Assembly (NCBI GenBank): GCA_022823365.1
Contig: JAJDXG010000056.1
Coordinates: 186,001-250,000 of the forward strand
Direction: 5' to 3'
Source: Gemmatimonadota bacterium
GTDB taxonomy: Bacteria; Gemmatimonadota; Gemmatimonadetes; Longimicrobiales; Gaopeijiaceae
DNA length: 64,000 nt
Shown here: piece after piece, positions 1 through 8,803 of the stretch
How positions within the stretch are numbered: the first letter of the stretch is position 1
How the letters are laid out: every line of letters starts with the position of its first letter
The notes under the pieces: generated by a model
The model's database searches: none
What the model was told of the DNA's origin: nothing
The model's input: the letters and a program-made list of their open reading frames with translations, nothing else
Translations under genes and position numbers: made by a program

Positions 1-2
1 TC

Positions 3-296
3 AAGATGTTCGAACGCGTCAACACGCGGATTATCGGCGTCATCGAGAACATGAGCGGGATGGCCTGTCCGCACTGCGGCGAACCGGTGGACGTGTTCGG
101 CACGGGCGGAGGGGAGGTTCTGGCCAGGGAGCAGGGCGTACCCTTCCTGGGCGCCGTGCCGCTGGACCCCGCGGTTCGGCGGTCGGGCGACGAAGGGCTG
201 CCCACCGTGGTGGGCCGGCCGGAGTCACCGGTTGCGCAAGCGCTGAACCGAATCTGCGACCAGATGGTGGTGGCGTTGCGCGAGGCGCCCGGTTGA
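3..296 (+). CDS. Mrp/ApbC-family iron-sulfur cluster carrier, C-terminal part (cut by window start)
   Basis: The last 97 residues of a P-loop NTPase of the Mrp/ApbC/NBP35 family, which carries and delivers [4Fe-4S] clusters in the cytoplasm. The visible part contains the family segment GVIENMSGMACPHCG, whose CPHC pair corresponds to the cluster-binding CxxC, followed by a region matching 'FLGAVPLDP' and 'R.SGDEGLP' of the family C-terminus. The nucleotide-binding P-loop lies upstream of the window. The frame is open to the left edge, so the ATG at 6 is internal and not the start. The stop overlaps a possible TTG start of the next small gene (TTGA). Confidence 0.9.
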   Translation, partial: KMFERVNTRIIGVIENMSGMACPHCGEPVDVFGTGGGEVLAREQGVPFLGAVPLDPAVRRSGDEGLPTVVGRPESPVAQALNRICDQMVVALREAPG

Positions 297-517
297 GGTG
301 GTCCCCGCTTCCGCGCGTCGGGCCGGATCGAATCCGGCGGATGCCCGCGCACGTGCTGGTGCGCGACTACCCCGAATCGCTTGCGCCGCTGCTGGCCCGC
401 GACATCGATCTCGACCTGGTGGGGACGTCGCCGGTAGGAGCGTTCGCTGGCCCTGACCTGATCGCCGAGATCGAAGAGGTCATCGCCTGGCGACCGCCGG
501 CCCGGCCACCCGCCTGA
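293..517 (+). CDS. small protein, possibly DUF542/ScdA_N- or DUF1858-like
   Basis: A 74-residue reading frame starting at a TTG that overlaps the stop of the Mrp gene (TTGA), or at ATG 341, giving 58 residues. From residue 17 the pattern 'VRDYPESLAPLLARDIDLDLVG....LIAEIEEVI' resembles the small helical domain found in DUF542/DUF1858 proteins (a 'YPE' helix, a 'gID..G' turn and a closing helix). The cysteines that normally follow the turn are absent. Its place directly behind an Fe-S carrier fits a redox or Fe-S accessory role, but this is weak inference; it could be a non-coding frame. Confidence 0.35.
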   Translation: MRWSPLPRVGPDRIRRMPAHVLVRDYPESLAPLLARDIDLDLVGTSPVGAFAGPDLIAEIEEVIAWRPPARPPA

Positions 518-526
518 CCTGCGCGG

Positions 527-757
527 CTATCCTTCCAGCCACTTGCGGTCGGCTTCACTCAGCTCCTTACGCTTGCGGGGCGCGATCAGGCGGAGCACCA
601 CATACCCCAGTAGTGCGATCGGGGCGACCTTGAAGAGCAGGAAGCTGGCCAGGCCGAAGCCGATGGAGAACACCGTGCCCGCCACCGCGAGCAGCACTCC
701 CACGACCAGCAGCGTCACGAGGCCAACGGCGAACAGGGTCAGCAGGGCGCTGATCAT
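527..757 (-). CDS. small two-helix membrane protein
   Basis: A 76-residue protein with two hydrophobic helices (about residues 4-28 and 33-55), ending in a basic and charged tail (PRKRKELSEADRKW). The start chosen is ATG 757, with GGGGAG nine bases upstream; an ATG at 766 sits directly against that Shine-Dalgarno and is less likely. It is the last gene of a leftward run (sigma factor, anti-sigma factor, bactofilin-like protein, toast-rack protein), which suggests a role at the cell envelope. No family could be named. Confidence 0.6.
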   Translation of the reverse strand: MISALLTLFAVGLVTLLVVGVLLAVAGTVFSIGFGLASFLLFKVAPIALLGYVVLRLIAPRKRKELSEADRKWLEG

Positions 758-806
758 ATTGAGCATCTCCCCGGGCCCAATGCCCGAATCCTGATGACGA
801 AACCCA

Positions 807-1682
807 TCATGGGGTCCACACCACGTCGATCGCCCCGATGTGCGCGTCGATTTCCATCGTAAGCCGTGTCTCCGCGCCATCCCAGTCCGCGGAGTAGTAA
901 CTGTCGCCTCGCCTGAACATCTCCTGGGCATCCACGGATGTCAGAAGTGCGTCTACCACCAGCTGCACGCCGAGGCCCCGCGGAAAGCGAAGCTCAACCG
1001 CGCCCAGGTCGAGGTCGAGATCCACATCGGCGTCGCGCTGCCATTCCCCGTCGAAGTCCAGGGTCGCCTTGCCTGCCTTCGCCTCCAGCCGGATGCGCGC
1101 GGCGTTCAGGTTGCCGAGTCCGGTGGCGACCAGGTTGGCCGCGCCCGCCTCGAAGGAGGCGAGTTCCAACTCCACGGGGTTGGGCATCGACACCTCGATG
1201 CGCGTATCGGATGCCCCCGTCTCGATGTTCAACTCCCGGATTGCGAGCCCTCCCAGATCCAGGTCCGCCCGCGCTGCCCCGAACTCCAGATCCAGTAACA
1301 GGGGAACTTCTGGCGACAGTTCCAGATCCAGTCGCCCCGATCCGTCGCGCGAGCCCATGCGGATACCCCTGCCGACGCGATCCATGCCGATCTCGAGGAT
1401 TCCGTCCTCGTAGTGGGTCTGCGGTTCCATGAGATCGCGATCGTATCGAAGCTCCATCCGGTACAGGGTGCCCGGCTCTCCCGGACGCAGGTCGAGGACG
1501 CCCGCTCCATACTCCACCTGGACCTCAATCTCGCGCTCGCCACTCAACTGGCGCGATGCGGTCACGGTGCTCCAGTCCTGGGCCGCAAGTCCGGTCGCCG
1601 TGCAGGCCAGCCCTCCGATGGCCGCGCAAGTCAGTCGTGCCAGCCCGGCGCCTCGCCGCTCTCCATGTGCGCGCTGATTCAT
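807..1682 (-). CDS. exported toast-rack (LiaF-like C-terminal) domain protein
   Basis: A 291-residue protein with an N-terminal signal peptide (hydrophobic stretch around GLARLTCAAIGGLACTATGLA, cleavage near AAQ) and then a long run of short alternating beta-strands with repeated 'L-x-L-x-x-G' and 'D-L-D-L' units. This is typical of the right-handed beta-helix 'toast-rack'/LiaF-like domain. LiaF-type proteins sense or relay envelope stress; here the domain is probably extracytoplasmic. The start is ATG 1682, with AGGAG about 10 bases upstream inside the end of the preceding gene. The context next to a sigma/anti-sigma pair supports an envelope-stress link. Confidence 0.65.
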   Translation of the reverse strand: MNQRAHGERRGAGLARLTCAAIGGLACTATGLAAQDWSTVTASRQLSGEREIEVQVEYGAGVLDLRPGEPGTLYRMELRYDRDLMEPQTHYEDGILEIGMDRVGRGIRMGSRDGSGRLDLELSPEVPLLLDLEFGAARADLDLGGLAIRELNIETGASDTRIEVSMPNPVELELASFEAGAANLVATGLGNLNAARIRLEAKAGKATLDFDGEWQRDADVDLDLDLGAVELRFPRGLGVQLVVDALLTSVDAQEMFRRGDSYYSADWDGAETRLTMEIDAHIGAIDVVWTP

Positions 1683-1695
1683 CCACGGACTGCTC

Positions 1696-3312
1696 CTATT
1701 CACCGGTGCCTCCGTCGTCGGGGTGTCCGGGTTTCTCGCGCGAGCGCCGCCGGGAACGCCTCCGGGTCCACGCCCGCGTCGCCCGAATCCCCCCGCCGTA
1801 CGTCGCTGCCATCCTGCCGGGGTCGGAAGTGCGGCCCGCCCCGGTGAGCAGCACGGCGCCGAAGCCGAGCATCAACGCGATCATCGCGGTAGCCACCGCG
1901 ACGAGGGTGAACAGCCCGCTCAGGAAGGAACCGAGCGTCGGCCCGCCCATTTCCGTGACGTGAGAAAGGGCCGAGGGAAGAACGAGCGCCGCCAGGCCGA
2001 CGGCCAGCACGTGCAGCCGGTTGGAGGGCCGGAAGCGGTCCAGGGCCGGGATGCCCTTGCGCGCCAGCCACTCGCCGACAACGCTCGCTACGGCCAGGTA
2101 TCCCAGCCCACCGGCCAGGAGTGCAGCCAGGGGGAAGAGCGGCAGCCAGGCGACCAGCAGGGGGATGCCGATGATCGACACCAGGAGAGCGAGACCTCCC
2201 AGCACCCACAGCGGCAGAAGGAGAAAGCCGCCTGCCAGACCGACCAGCGCGGCCCGTCCGGGAGCGGCTCTCACCACTTCGGCCACGTTCTGCAGCCGAT
2301 CTCCGGCGAAGTGGACGACCGCAGTCCCCACGGCCAGGATGACGACGAGCCAGAACACGTCCCCGAAGAGACCGCTCAGACCGGATGTGACGTAGCGGAA
2401 AGGCAGCCGGGCGCGCGCTTCACCCTGACGGGAGGGCGGGCCGCGCTCCTCGTCCCGGGAAGCCGCCGCATCCGGCACCATCCCCGCTTCCGCGGCGTCG
2501 CCGGCGTCCACGGTGAGGATGGTGCCCTCCACCGTGCCCCCGTCGCGCTCCAGCTGCCCGTCGATCACGCGCACCTCGCCCCCGATGTACGCGTCACCCT
2601 CGATGCGCAATGTCCCTTCGACCACGACCACGTCGCCGGGGACTTCACCGGAAATGGTGGCGTCGCCCTCCACCACGAGCAGGGCCCCCTCGATATCGGT
2701 GCCGGCGTCAACGGTCACGTCCTCGCCCAGATGAAGCGACAGCTCGGTCAGATCGACGTCCTGGAGCGCCTCTTCCAGCACCCGGCCCCGTTGCAGAAGG
2801 AGCCGAAGCAGCGGGGGAACCAGGGCCGGCGCCATGCCTCCCACCTCGGCGCTCCCCGAAATCCGGGGCATCGGGCTGTCTTCCGGGCGCGCACCGGCGA
2901 GCGCCTCCTGCAGCGCTCGGTCGACCCGCTGGGCGGCGGCTCGCGCGTCACCGGACAACTGCGTTCCGGGCTCCCACGCGAGCAGGGCTTCGGCGAGGGG
3001 TCCGCCATCCAACGGAACGACTTCGGAGAGCAGGGACCGCCATGAGGCGGCGAGCTCCCCGCCGGCCTGGTAGCTGCCCACCTCCTCGCCGTCGACGCGG
3101 ACTTCGCCGTTCTGAAAGGAGATCTCGAGGGCCGGGCCGGAATCGAACTCGAGCGACAGGGTTGCATCCGCGTCCGACACGGTCACGCGGTTCGATACCA
3201 CCTGCCGCTCCTGAGCGCCGGCGGGCTGCGCCGCACCCGCCGCCGAGAGCGCGAGCACCGCGCCGAACAGCGGATTCAGGCCGGCGGGGCGGGAGGGGTC
3301 AGTTGTAAACAT
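1696..3312 (-). CDS. exported bactofilin-like beta-helix protein with C-terminal membrane domain
   Basis: 538 residues. Order of parts: a signal sequence (about 14-34, ending AQPAGAQE), a beta-rich and Ala-rich region, a short right-handed beta-helix at about 200-262 with bactofilin (polymer-forming) repeats such as 'EGALLVVEGDATISGEVPGDV', then five or six transmembrane helices (about 310-490), and a basic Arg-rich tail. The gene overlaps the anti-sigma gene end by 14 bases, so the two are probably translated together. Bactofilins are normally cytoplasmic; the signal sequence here suggests the beta-helix faces the periplasm. Function unknown, probably envelope organisation under sigma-factor control. 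Confidence 0.7.
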   Translation of the reverse strand: MFTTDPSRPAGLNPLFGAVLALSAAGAAQPAGAQERQVVSNRVTVSDADATLSLEFDSGPALEISFQNGEVRVDGEEVGSYQAGGELAASWRSLLSEVVPLDGGPLAEALLAWEPGTQLSGDARAAAQRVDRALQEALAGARPEDSPMPRISGSAEVGGMAPALVPPLLRLLLQRGRVLEEALQDVDLTELSLHLGEDVTVDAGTDIEGALLVVEGDATISGEVPGDVVVVEGTLRIEGDAYIGGEVRVIDGQLERDGGTVEGTILTVDAGDAAEAGMVPDAAASRDEERGPPSRQGEARARLPFRYVTSGLSGLFGDVFWLVVILAVGTAVVHFAGDRLQNVAEVVRAAPGRAALVGLAGGFLLLPLWVLGGLALLVSIIGIPLLVAWLPLFPLAALLAGGLGYLAVASVVGEWLARKGIPALDRFRPSNRLHVLAVGLAALVLPSALSHVTEMGGPTLGSFLSGLFTLVAVATAMIALMLGFGAVLLTGAGRTSDPGRMAATYGGGIRATRAWTRRRSRRRSREKPGHPDDGGTGE

Positions 3313-4243
3313 GGCGAAGCGCGAAACGGGGGAAGCCGATGTTGCGGTGAAGAACCCAGATGGAACTGAGCATCAGGGTGGTGAAGCCTGCCGCGGCCGC
3401 GACCGCGGTCGCAGGCGACGCGATCAGGTATTCCGCGAGCGAATAGGCCCGGAAGGCCGCCCCGCTCTGCATGACCGCCGCCAGCAGCGAGCTCCCGAAC
3501 GCCGACAGGGCGTCGCGAGCCTGCCACCACAGATAGGTGACGAGGCCGCCGGTGGTAAGCTGCGGGACGGTTGAGAGGAAGGCCGCCACTGCTGCGAATG
3601 CGGCGACCGGCATGCCGGTCAGCGTTCCCGCGAGCACCCATCCACGCGGCGAACGAGGCAGGAGTCGCCACCTTCGCGTAGCCTGGCTCCGGCCGGCGGC
3701 TTCCTCGGTCACCTCCCGCCAGCACGCCATCACCCTCTCCGCGAAGCCCGCGGCAGGCGCGAAGGAGGGCAGGGCTTCCAGTGTGGCAATCAGGCGCCGC
3801 CAGCCCGCCAGCCTGCTCTCACAGTCCCCGCACGTCGCAAGATGCGCCTTCGCCAGGGTGGCGCGTCTCCGGGGCAGCGCACCGTCCGCGAGCTCCTGCA
3901 GCCCCCTCCGGGAGAGATGAGCGTCCGCGGCGCGTCCGGTCAGCCAGTGGCGCAGCCGGACCCACGACCATGCCCGTGAGGGACTCGAGGCCTCGCCGGG
4001 GAGATCGATCCCGGACAGGACCCGCTCGGCGAAGCGGCCGGGAGGGGCGAAGCGCCCCAGTCGGCCGAGCTCGCCGAAGACCTCCCGCCACGCATCCACC
4101 TGGGCCTGGCACTCGGGACAGTCCACCAGATGCCTGTGTGCGGACGCGGTCTCCGCGTCGGCAGGTCCTTCAGCGGCGTCGAGCAGGCCCTGGATCGCGT
4201 CATCGTCCAGATGCCTGCCGTAGCTGGATCGGTCCGAGTTCAT
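3299..4243 (-). CDS. anti-sigma factor with two zinc-finger (zf-HC2-like) modules
   Basis: 314 residues. Two separate HxxxCxxC zinc motifs are visible: H38-x3-C42-x2-C45 and H134-x3-C138-x2-C141. Each is followed by a similar 'F.P..GFAERV' segment, which indicates an internal duplication of an anti-sigma domain. Hydrophobic segments toward the C-terminus (about 215-300) would anchor it in the membrane. It lies 156 bases downstream of the ECF sigma gene, the usual sigma/anti-sigma arrangement, so it most likely holds that sigma factor at the membrane until a signal arrives. A single zinc module is the usual form; two in tandem is uncommon. Confidence 0.8.
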   Translation of the reverse strand: MNSDRSSYGRHLDDDAIQGLLDAAEGPADAETASAHRHLVDCPECQAQVDAWREVFGELGRLGRFAPPGRFAERVLSGIDLPGEASSPSRAWSWVRLRHWLTGRAADAHLSRRGLQELADGALPRRRATLAKAHLATCGDCESRLAGWRRLIATLEALPSFAPAAGFAERVMACWREVTEEAAGRSQATRRWRLLPRSPRGWVLAGTLTGMPVAAFAAVAAFLSTVPQLTTGGLVTYLWWQARDALSAFGSSLLAAVMQSGAAFRAYSLAEYLIASPATAVAAAAGFTTLMLSSIWVLHRNIGFPRFALRHVYN

Positions 4244-4399
4244 CTGCGTTCTGTCCCTGCCTCCGCCTGTCGTGGCGTTCCCATCCTCGGGGGATCTCCA
4301 GGATCCGGGGTCATCGTAATCCGAACACCCTTGCCGTGCATCGGCTCTCCCGGCGTACGGCCCGAGCGGGCCGCAGGTTTCGCGTCCATGCGCATCGAA

Positions 4400-4990
4400 T
4401 CATGCCTCCGCGAGCCGCAGCTTGAGCTCGGCCCTAGCCCGGTGAAGGTAGGTCTTTACCGTGCCCAGCGGGATATCCATGATGCGGGCGATCTCGTCGT
4501 AGGTGTGGCCCTCGATGTGGCGGAGCAGCACGACCACCCGATACTCCTCCCGCAGCTCCCCGATCGCGGCCTCGATCTGGCCGCCGAGCTCGCGGTTCTG
4601 AACGTACTCCTCGGGGCTCTCTCCGGGCGACTGCACAACCAGGCTGGTGCGCGCCTGGGCTTCCGGGGTAACCGCGTCCGGCGCGCCGTGCATGGAAACG
4701 GTGGGCACGCGCCGCTTGCGCAGATGATCGATGGTCAGGTTGTTTGCGATCTTGAAGATCCAGCTGGAGAACTTGTATTGGGGATTGTAGGTATCGATCG
4801 CGTTGAAGGTGCGGATGAAGGCTTCCTGCGCCAGGTCTTCGGCGAGGGTGCGGTTCCTCACCATCCTGTAGATGAGGGAGAAGACCGGACGTTCATATCT
4901 GGAGAGCAGTTCGCGATAGGCGCTCTCCCGGCCCTCGGCGGCGAGGGCGACGAGTTGCGCGTCTTCGACGCTCTGGTAGTTCAAGGACAT
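4400..4990 (-). CDS. ECF (sigma-70 family, RpoE-like) RNA polymerase sigma factor
   Basis: 196 residues. Region 2 is clear ('ERPVFSLIYRMVRNRTLAEDLAQEAFIRTF' through 'FSSWIFKIANNLTIDHLRKRR'), as is region 4 ('YRVVVLLRHIEGHTYDEIA' then 'GTVKTYLHRARAEL', a helix-turn-helix that contacts the -35 element). The chosen start is ATG 4990 (MSLNYQSVED). A longer frame runs upstream, but it would overlap menG on the other strand. The following genes on the same strand encode the anti-sigma factor and envelope proteins, its probable regulators and targets. Only 38 bases separate it from menG, so the two divergent promoters must overlap. Confidence 0.9.
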   Translation of the reverse strand: MSLNYQSVEDAQLVALAAEGRESAYRELLSRYERPVFSLIYRMVRNRTLAEDLAQEAFIRTFNAIDTYNPQYKFSSWIFKIANNLTIDHLRKRRVPTVSMHGAPDAVTPEAQARTSLVVQSPGESPEEYVQNRELGGQIEAAIGELREEYRVVVLLRHIEGHTYDEIARIMDIPLGTVKTYLHRARAELKLRLAEA

Positions 4991-5028
4991 CCGCCGGATG
5001 AGGTTCGCCCCGTCCCGTACGAGAATCG

Positions 5029-5757
5029 ATGATGAACGTTTCCGGAGGTCAGCCGTCGTCGGGTGAGGATCGCGCGCGCCAGGTGCACGAGATCTTCTCG
5101 CGCATCGCGCCACGCTACGATCTGCTCAACCGGGTGCTCAGCCTGAGCGTCGACCGCTGGTGGCGTCGCCGGGCCGTGCGCGCGCTCGACTATTCCCGTC
5201 ATGACTCGGCCCGATACCTGGATGCCTGTGCAGGCACCTGCGACCTGGCCATCGAGCTGGCGACCCGCCCGGGCTTCCGGGGCAAGGTGGTGGCGCTGGA
5301 CTTCGCGGAGCCCATGCTGCGCCGGGGCGGGAGAAAAAGCGTTCGTCTGCCCGTGCATCCGCTGTGCGGGGACGCGCAACGTCTGCCCTTTGCCGACGAG
5401 TCCTTCGACGGCGCCATGGTGGCCTTCGGGGTGCGCAACCTTTCCCACCTCGACCTGGGATTGGCGGAACTGCGCCGGGTCCTGCGCGACGGGCGCCCGC
5501 TGGTCGTTCTCGAATTCACCACTCCTCCGAACCCCATCGTCCGGGCCGCATACCTCTGGTACTTCCGGCACATTCTTCCGGCGGTCGGCCGGATCGTGTC
5601 GGGGCACCGCTGGGCGTACAGCTATCTGCCGGCCTCGGTCGGTGAATTCCCGGGACCGCAAGTCCTGGGCCAGCGACTGCTGGACGCGGGATTCCGCACG
5701 GTCCGGTGGCAACTGCTGACCTTCGGGATCGCGGCGATCCACGTCGGCGTGAGGTAG
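5029..5757 (+). CDS. menG: MenG/UbiE demethylmenaquinone methyltransferase
   Basis: 242 residues, full length for the family. It is a class I SAM-dependent methyltransferase that adds the ring methyl group in menaquinone (or ubiquinone) synthesis. It shows the family N-terminus 'IFSRIAPRYDLLNRVLS...DRWWRRR', the SAM loop 'LDACAGTCDLA' (a Cys where most relatives have the second Gly of GTGD), 'FGVRNLSHLDLGLAELRRVLRDG' and the C-terminal 'YSYLPASVGEFPG'. No other quinone gene is in the window, so menaquinone is inferred from lineage. The start is ATG 5029 or the adjacent ATG 5032; no strong Shine-Dalgarno is visible. Confidence 0.9.
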   Translation: MMNVSGGQPSSGEDRARQVHEIFSRIAPRYDLLNRVLSLSVDRWWRRRAVRALDYSRHDSARYLDACAGTCDLAIELATRPGFRGKVVALDFAEPMLRRGGRKSVRLPVHPLCGDAQRLPFADESFDGAMVAFGVRNLSHLDLGLAELRRVLRDGRPLVVLEFTTPPNPIVRAAYLWYFRHILPAVGRIVSGHRWAYSYLPASVGEFPGPQVLGQRLLDAGFRTVRWQLLTFGIAAIHVGVR

Positions 5758-5789
5758 TTCGGGGGGCGGCGGACCCCGATGGCCGTGCT

Positions 5790-7283
5790 TCACCCGGGGG
5801 GCGGTCCGACCGGCCGAGCCGAATCGGTAACTCCCTCCACTTCCCAGGTCGTCACTTCCCCGAGCGTCTCGACGGGCAGGTCGAACCGGGACGGATCCCC
5901 GAGAATCAGTATGACCATCCGACCGGGGTCCAGATGCCTGCGGAGGACGTTGTGCACGTCGGCTGCAGAGACTCGCTGCACGCCCGCCACATAACGTTCC
6001 AGCCAGTCTTCCGGGAGCTCCTGGGCGTCGTGCAGCACGCGCCGGGAGACGACCTGCATCGCTCCCTGAAAGTTGAAGGAGAAACCGTTGCTGGCCGCTT
6101 CCACGGCGGCTTCCACTTCGCTGCGCGCGGGCGGGGAATCGCGCATCTCCTCCATCACCTCGAGGATCGCCCGCGTCGCGGCGATCGTCGACTCGCTCTT
6201 CGTTCGCGTGAGCGCGCCCACGATGCCGTCGTTGTCGTCGGGGGTGGTCCAGAACGAGCCCGCGCTGTAGGAGAGCCCGAGTTCGGTGCGCACGCGGTTC
6301 AGGATCCGGCTCGAGAAGCCCCCGGATCCGAGGATGGAGTTGGCGATGCGGGAGGCGAAGTAGTCGCGCGAGTCCTCCTGGCGGACGGAGCTTCGGTGCG
6401 CCATGACGATGGTTGTCTGGTCCAGCTCCCGCGGGATCAGGTAGACCCCCGGTTCGTCCAGGATGTCGGGCACCGGCGGTTCGGGCAGCTCCTCCTCGCA
6501 GGCCGGCCATCCGGAGAGGAATTCGAGCAGGTGGGCTTCGATTTCCTCCCATTCCAGGTTGCCCGACACCCCCAGCGCCAGGTTGCCCCGACACAGGATG
6601 CGACCATGGGCGGTGAGGAGGTTTTCTCGCGAGAGGTCCTCCGGTTCGAGATCGCCGGGTGCCATTTCCCAGCCGATGGGGTGGTCGCCGAACATCAGGC
6701 GGTTGAACTCGGAGAAGGCCAGACGACCCGGGTCGTCCGGGCGGCGCAGGGCGCTCTCCAGTTCCTGGCCGCGCCACACCTCGACCTGCACCGAATCGAA
6801 GCGGGGATTGAGGAGCATGTCCTTCCACAGACGCAGGCCGGGCTCGAGGTTGGCGGTGAGCGAGTTGAGGGTCGCGGAGGTGCTCCCGCCCGAGGACCCG
6901 AACGCGAGCTGCAGCGCGTGCTGGTCGACCTGTTCGTCGACGGAGTCGGGGTGCAGCTCGATCGTTCCCCCGAAGCGCAACAGCGAGGGAAGCGCGGTGG
7001 TAGCGGCGTACAGTTCGCGGCCGAGGAGTCCGAAGCCGCCCGCAAAGCGCGCGTAGACGTTCACCAGGGGCAGGGAGCGGTCTTCCAGGAAGAAGATGGT
7101 TACGCCCTCGATCTCGTGCTGCGAGGGGGTGGGCGGCGTGAAGGACAGCGGGGCGAATCGGAGCGCCTCGATGGCCTCCCGGTCGGCGGGCGGTCTCTGC
7201 GCATTCGCTCCGTCGGGCGCCGCAGCCGCCGCCGCGAGCAGGGTGGCGATCACCGCCCGGCGTCCCGGCCCGAATCCGGTCAC
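5790..7283 (-). CDS. M16-family peptidase homologue without the zinc site (inactive partner)
   Basis: 497 residues with a signal peptide (ending ANAQ) and the two-lobed M16 (insulinase/processing peptidase) fold, recognisable by 'LFLEDRSLPLVNVYARFAGGF' and the C-lobe 'SRILNRVRTELGLSYSAGS' motif. The HxxEH zinc motif expected after the first strands is absent ('LPSLLRFGG' occupies that place). It starts with GTG overlapping the stop of the upstream M16 gene (GTGA). Pairs of one active and one inactive M16 subunit are established for bacterial periplasmic M16 proteases, so this is most likely the non-catalytic half of a heterodimer. Confidence 0.85.
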   Translation of the reverse strand: MTGFGPGRRAVIATLLAAAAAAPDGANAQRPPADREAIEALRFAPLSFTPPTPSQHEIEGVTIFFLEDRSLPLVNVYARFAGGFGLLGRELYAATTALPSLLRFGGTIELHPDSVDEQVDQHALQLAFGSSGGSTSATLNSLTANLEPGLRLWKDMLLNPRFDSVQVEVWRGQELESALRRPDDPGRLAFSEFNRLMFGDHPIGWEMAPGDLEPEDLSRENLLTAHGRILCRGNLALGVSGNLEWEEIEAHLLEFLSGWPACEEELPEPPVPDILDEPGVYLIPRELDQTTIVMAHRSSVRQEDSRDYFASRIANSILGSGGFSSRILNRVRTELGLSYSAGSFWTTPDDNDGIVGALTRTKSESTIAATRAILEVMEEMRDSPPARSEVEAAVEAASNGFSFNFQGAMQVVSRRVLHDAQELPEDWLERYVAGVQRVSAADVHNVLRRHLDPGRMVILILGDPSRFDLPVETLGEVTTWEVEGVTDSARPVGPPPG

Positions 7284-8803
7284 GGCTCGGTCTCTCCGGT
7301 GCGCTTCACGAGGGTGGCGACGGTGCGGTTATCGCGCGTGAAGTAGGTTTGCACCACGCGCTGCACGTCGGCAGGCTGGACATCGTAGAGCCGGGCGGTG
7401 CGCTCGAATGTGGTCTGCCATTCCCCGTAAAGGGTGACCGAACCGGCGAGCTGAAGCGCGAGTCCCAGGTTGGACTGCAGACGCCGCACGCCGGACGCCA
7501 CCAACTGGTTGCGCACGCGCTGCAGCTCCCTCTGTTCGGGAGGCTCCAGCGCCAGGCGCTCGAGTTCTTCGTAGAGAGCGGCTTCGATCTGTGCGGGGGT
7601 GCTCGGCGCGCGTGGGGTTACGTGCACGACGAACTGTCCGGGGAAGCGTGATCCGGGCACCGTGGACGCAGTGACCGCGGCGGCCAGGCGGTCCTGCGTG
7701 ATCAGGCGGCGGTAGAGGCGGGAGGTGCGCCGTCCCGACAGCACGGATGCCAGCATGGTGAGCGCCGGACTGTCCGGGTGATGACCGCTCACCGTATGCC
7801 AACCCACCCGCAGCTGCGGCTCGGCGTCCATCACCAGTTCCACCCGGCGCTCGCCCCGCTGCGGAGGCTCGACGGCGAGCACCGGAGGAGGGGGGTCGCC
7901 GGGCCGGATGTCGCCGAGGTAGTCGCGCGCCCATGCCGCGATCGAATCCGGCACCACGTCGCCCACGATGGCGACCACGGCATTCCGGGCGCCGTAGTAG
8001 CGGCGGTGGTATTCCTCCACGTCATGGCGCGACAGCCGCTCCAGGTCCGACATGTACCCGACCACCGGAACCCCGTACGGATGCATCAGGAACGCCGTCG
8101 CCAGGTGGACCTCGTGCAGCAGGCCTCCGGGGTTGGTGTCCACGCGGGTGCGGCGCTCCTCCATGACAACGTCGCGCTCGGTGTAGAATTCCCGGAAGAC
8201 AGGGTTGTGCGCCCGGTCGCTCTCGAGCAGGAACCACATCCTGGCCCGGTTGGCCGGGAGTTCCACGAAATAGGTGGTAGCCTCGGAGGAGGTGGTCGCG
8301 TTGAGGTTGCGGGCACCGTTTCTCGTGAGGATGCGGCTGAACTCGTTGGAGACCACGGGAGCCTGCGCCTGACCCTCGTAGGTGGCCACGCGCTCCCGGA
8401 GCGTCCTGAGGCGGGCGGTGTCGGGGACGGTGGCGGACGACTCGAACAGCAGGGAGTCGTGGGCGGCATCCATGCGCGCGAAAAGATCGAGTTCGGCTTC
8501 CACGTCGCGGGTGCCCACCGTGGTTGTGCCCTTGAAGAGCATGTGCTCGAGCAGGTGGGCGGTGCCGGTCGACCCGAGGGTCTCGTTGACGCCCCCGACC
8601 GCGTACTCGACGACGAACGCCACAGTCGGCGCCGATGGCCTTGGGAGGACGATGAGCCGCAGCCCGTTGTCGAGCGTCAACTCGTGCACGGGCAGGTCGG
8701 GAACCACGATGCCGTCCTGGCCCGAGGCCCGCTCGGGAAGCGAACCGAACGAAACGAGGACCGCGGTCGCGAGAATCCCGGCAGCTCGCTCAGTGCTGGT
8801 CAT
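7280..8803 (-). CDS. M16-family zinc peptidase (catalytic subunit)
   Basis: 507 residues with a signal peptide (MTSTERAAGILATAVLVSFG..., cleavage near ASGQ). The zinc-binding motif HLLEH is present ('GTAHLLEHMLFKGT'), followed about 75 residues later by the conserved Glu region ('ATTSSEATTYFVELP'). The second lobe carries 'SGRRTSRLYRRLITQDRLA'. It probably cleaves short peptides in the periplasm together with the inactive partner encoded next. The start is ATG 8803, overlapping the stop of fpg (ATGA); longer frames upstream lie inside fpg and are not credible. Confidence 0.9.
   Translation of the reverse strand: MTSTERAAGILATAVLVSFGSLPERASGQDGIVVPDLPVHELTLDNGLRLIVLPRPSAPTVAFVVEYAVGGVNETLGSTGTAHLLEHMLFKGTTTVGTRDVEAELDLFARMDAAHDSLLFESSATVPDTARLRTLRERVATYEGQAQAPVVSNEFSRILTRNGARNLNATTSSEATTYFVELPANRARMWFLLESDRAHNPVFREFYTERDVVMEERRTRVDTNPGGLLHEVHLATAFLMHPYGVPVVGYMSDLERLSRHDVEEYHRRYYGARNAVVAIVGDVVPDSIAAWARDYLGDIRPGDPPPPVLAVEPPQRGERRVELVMDAEPQLRVGWHTVSGHHPDSPALTMLASVLSGRRTSRLYRRLITQDRLAAAVTASTVPGSRFPGQFVVHVTPRAPSTPAQIEAALYEELERLALEPPEQRELQRVRNQLVASGVRRLQSNLGLALQLAGSVTLYGEWQTTFERTARLYDVQPADVQRVVQTYFTRDNRTVATLVKRTGETEP

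Noticed and set aside
5758-5789. G/C-rich repeats between menG and the M16 gene as a bidirectional terminator
   Set aside because: No stable stem followed by a T-run on either strand could be drawn.
4991-6828. Long minus-strand frame running through menG and into the M16 gene
   Set aside because: It lies opposite the complete menG gene and out of frame with the M16 gene; low-complexity composition.
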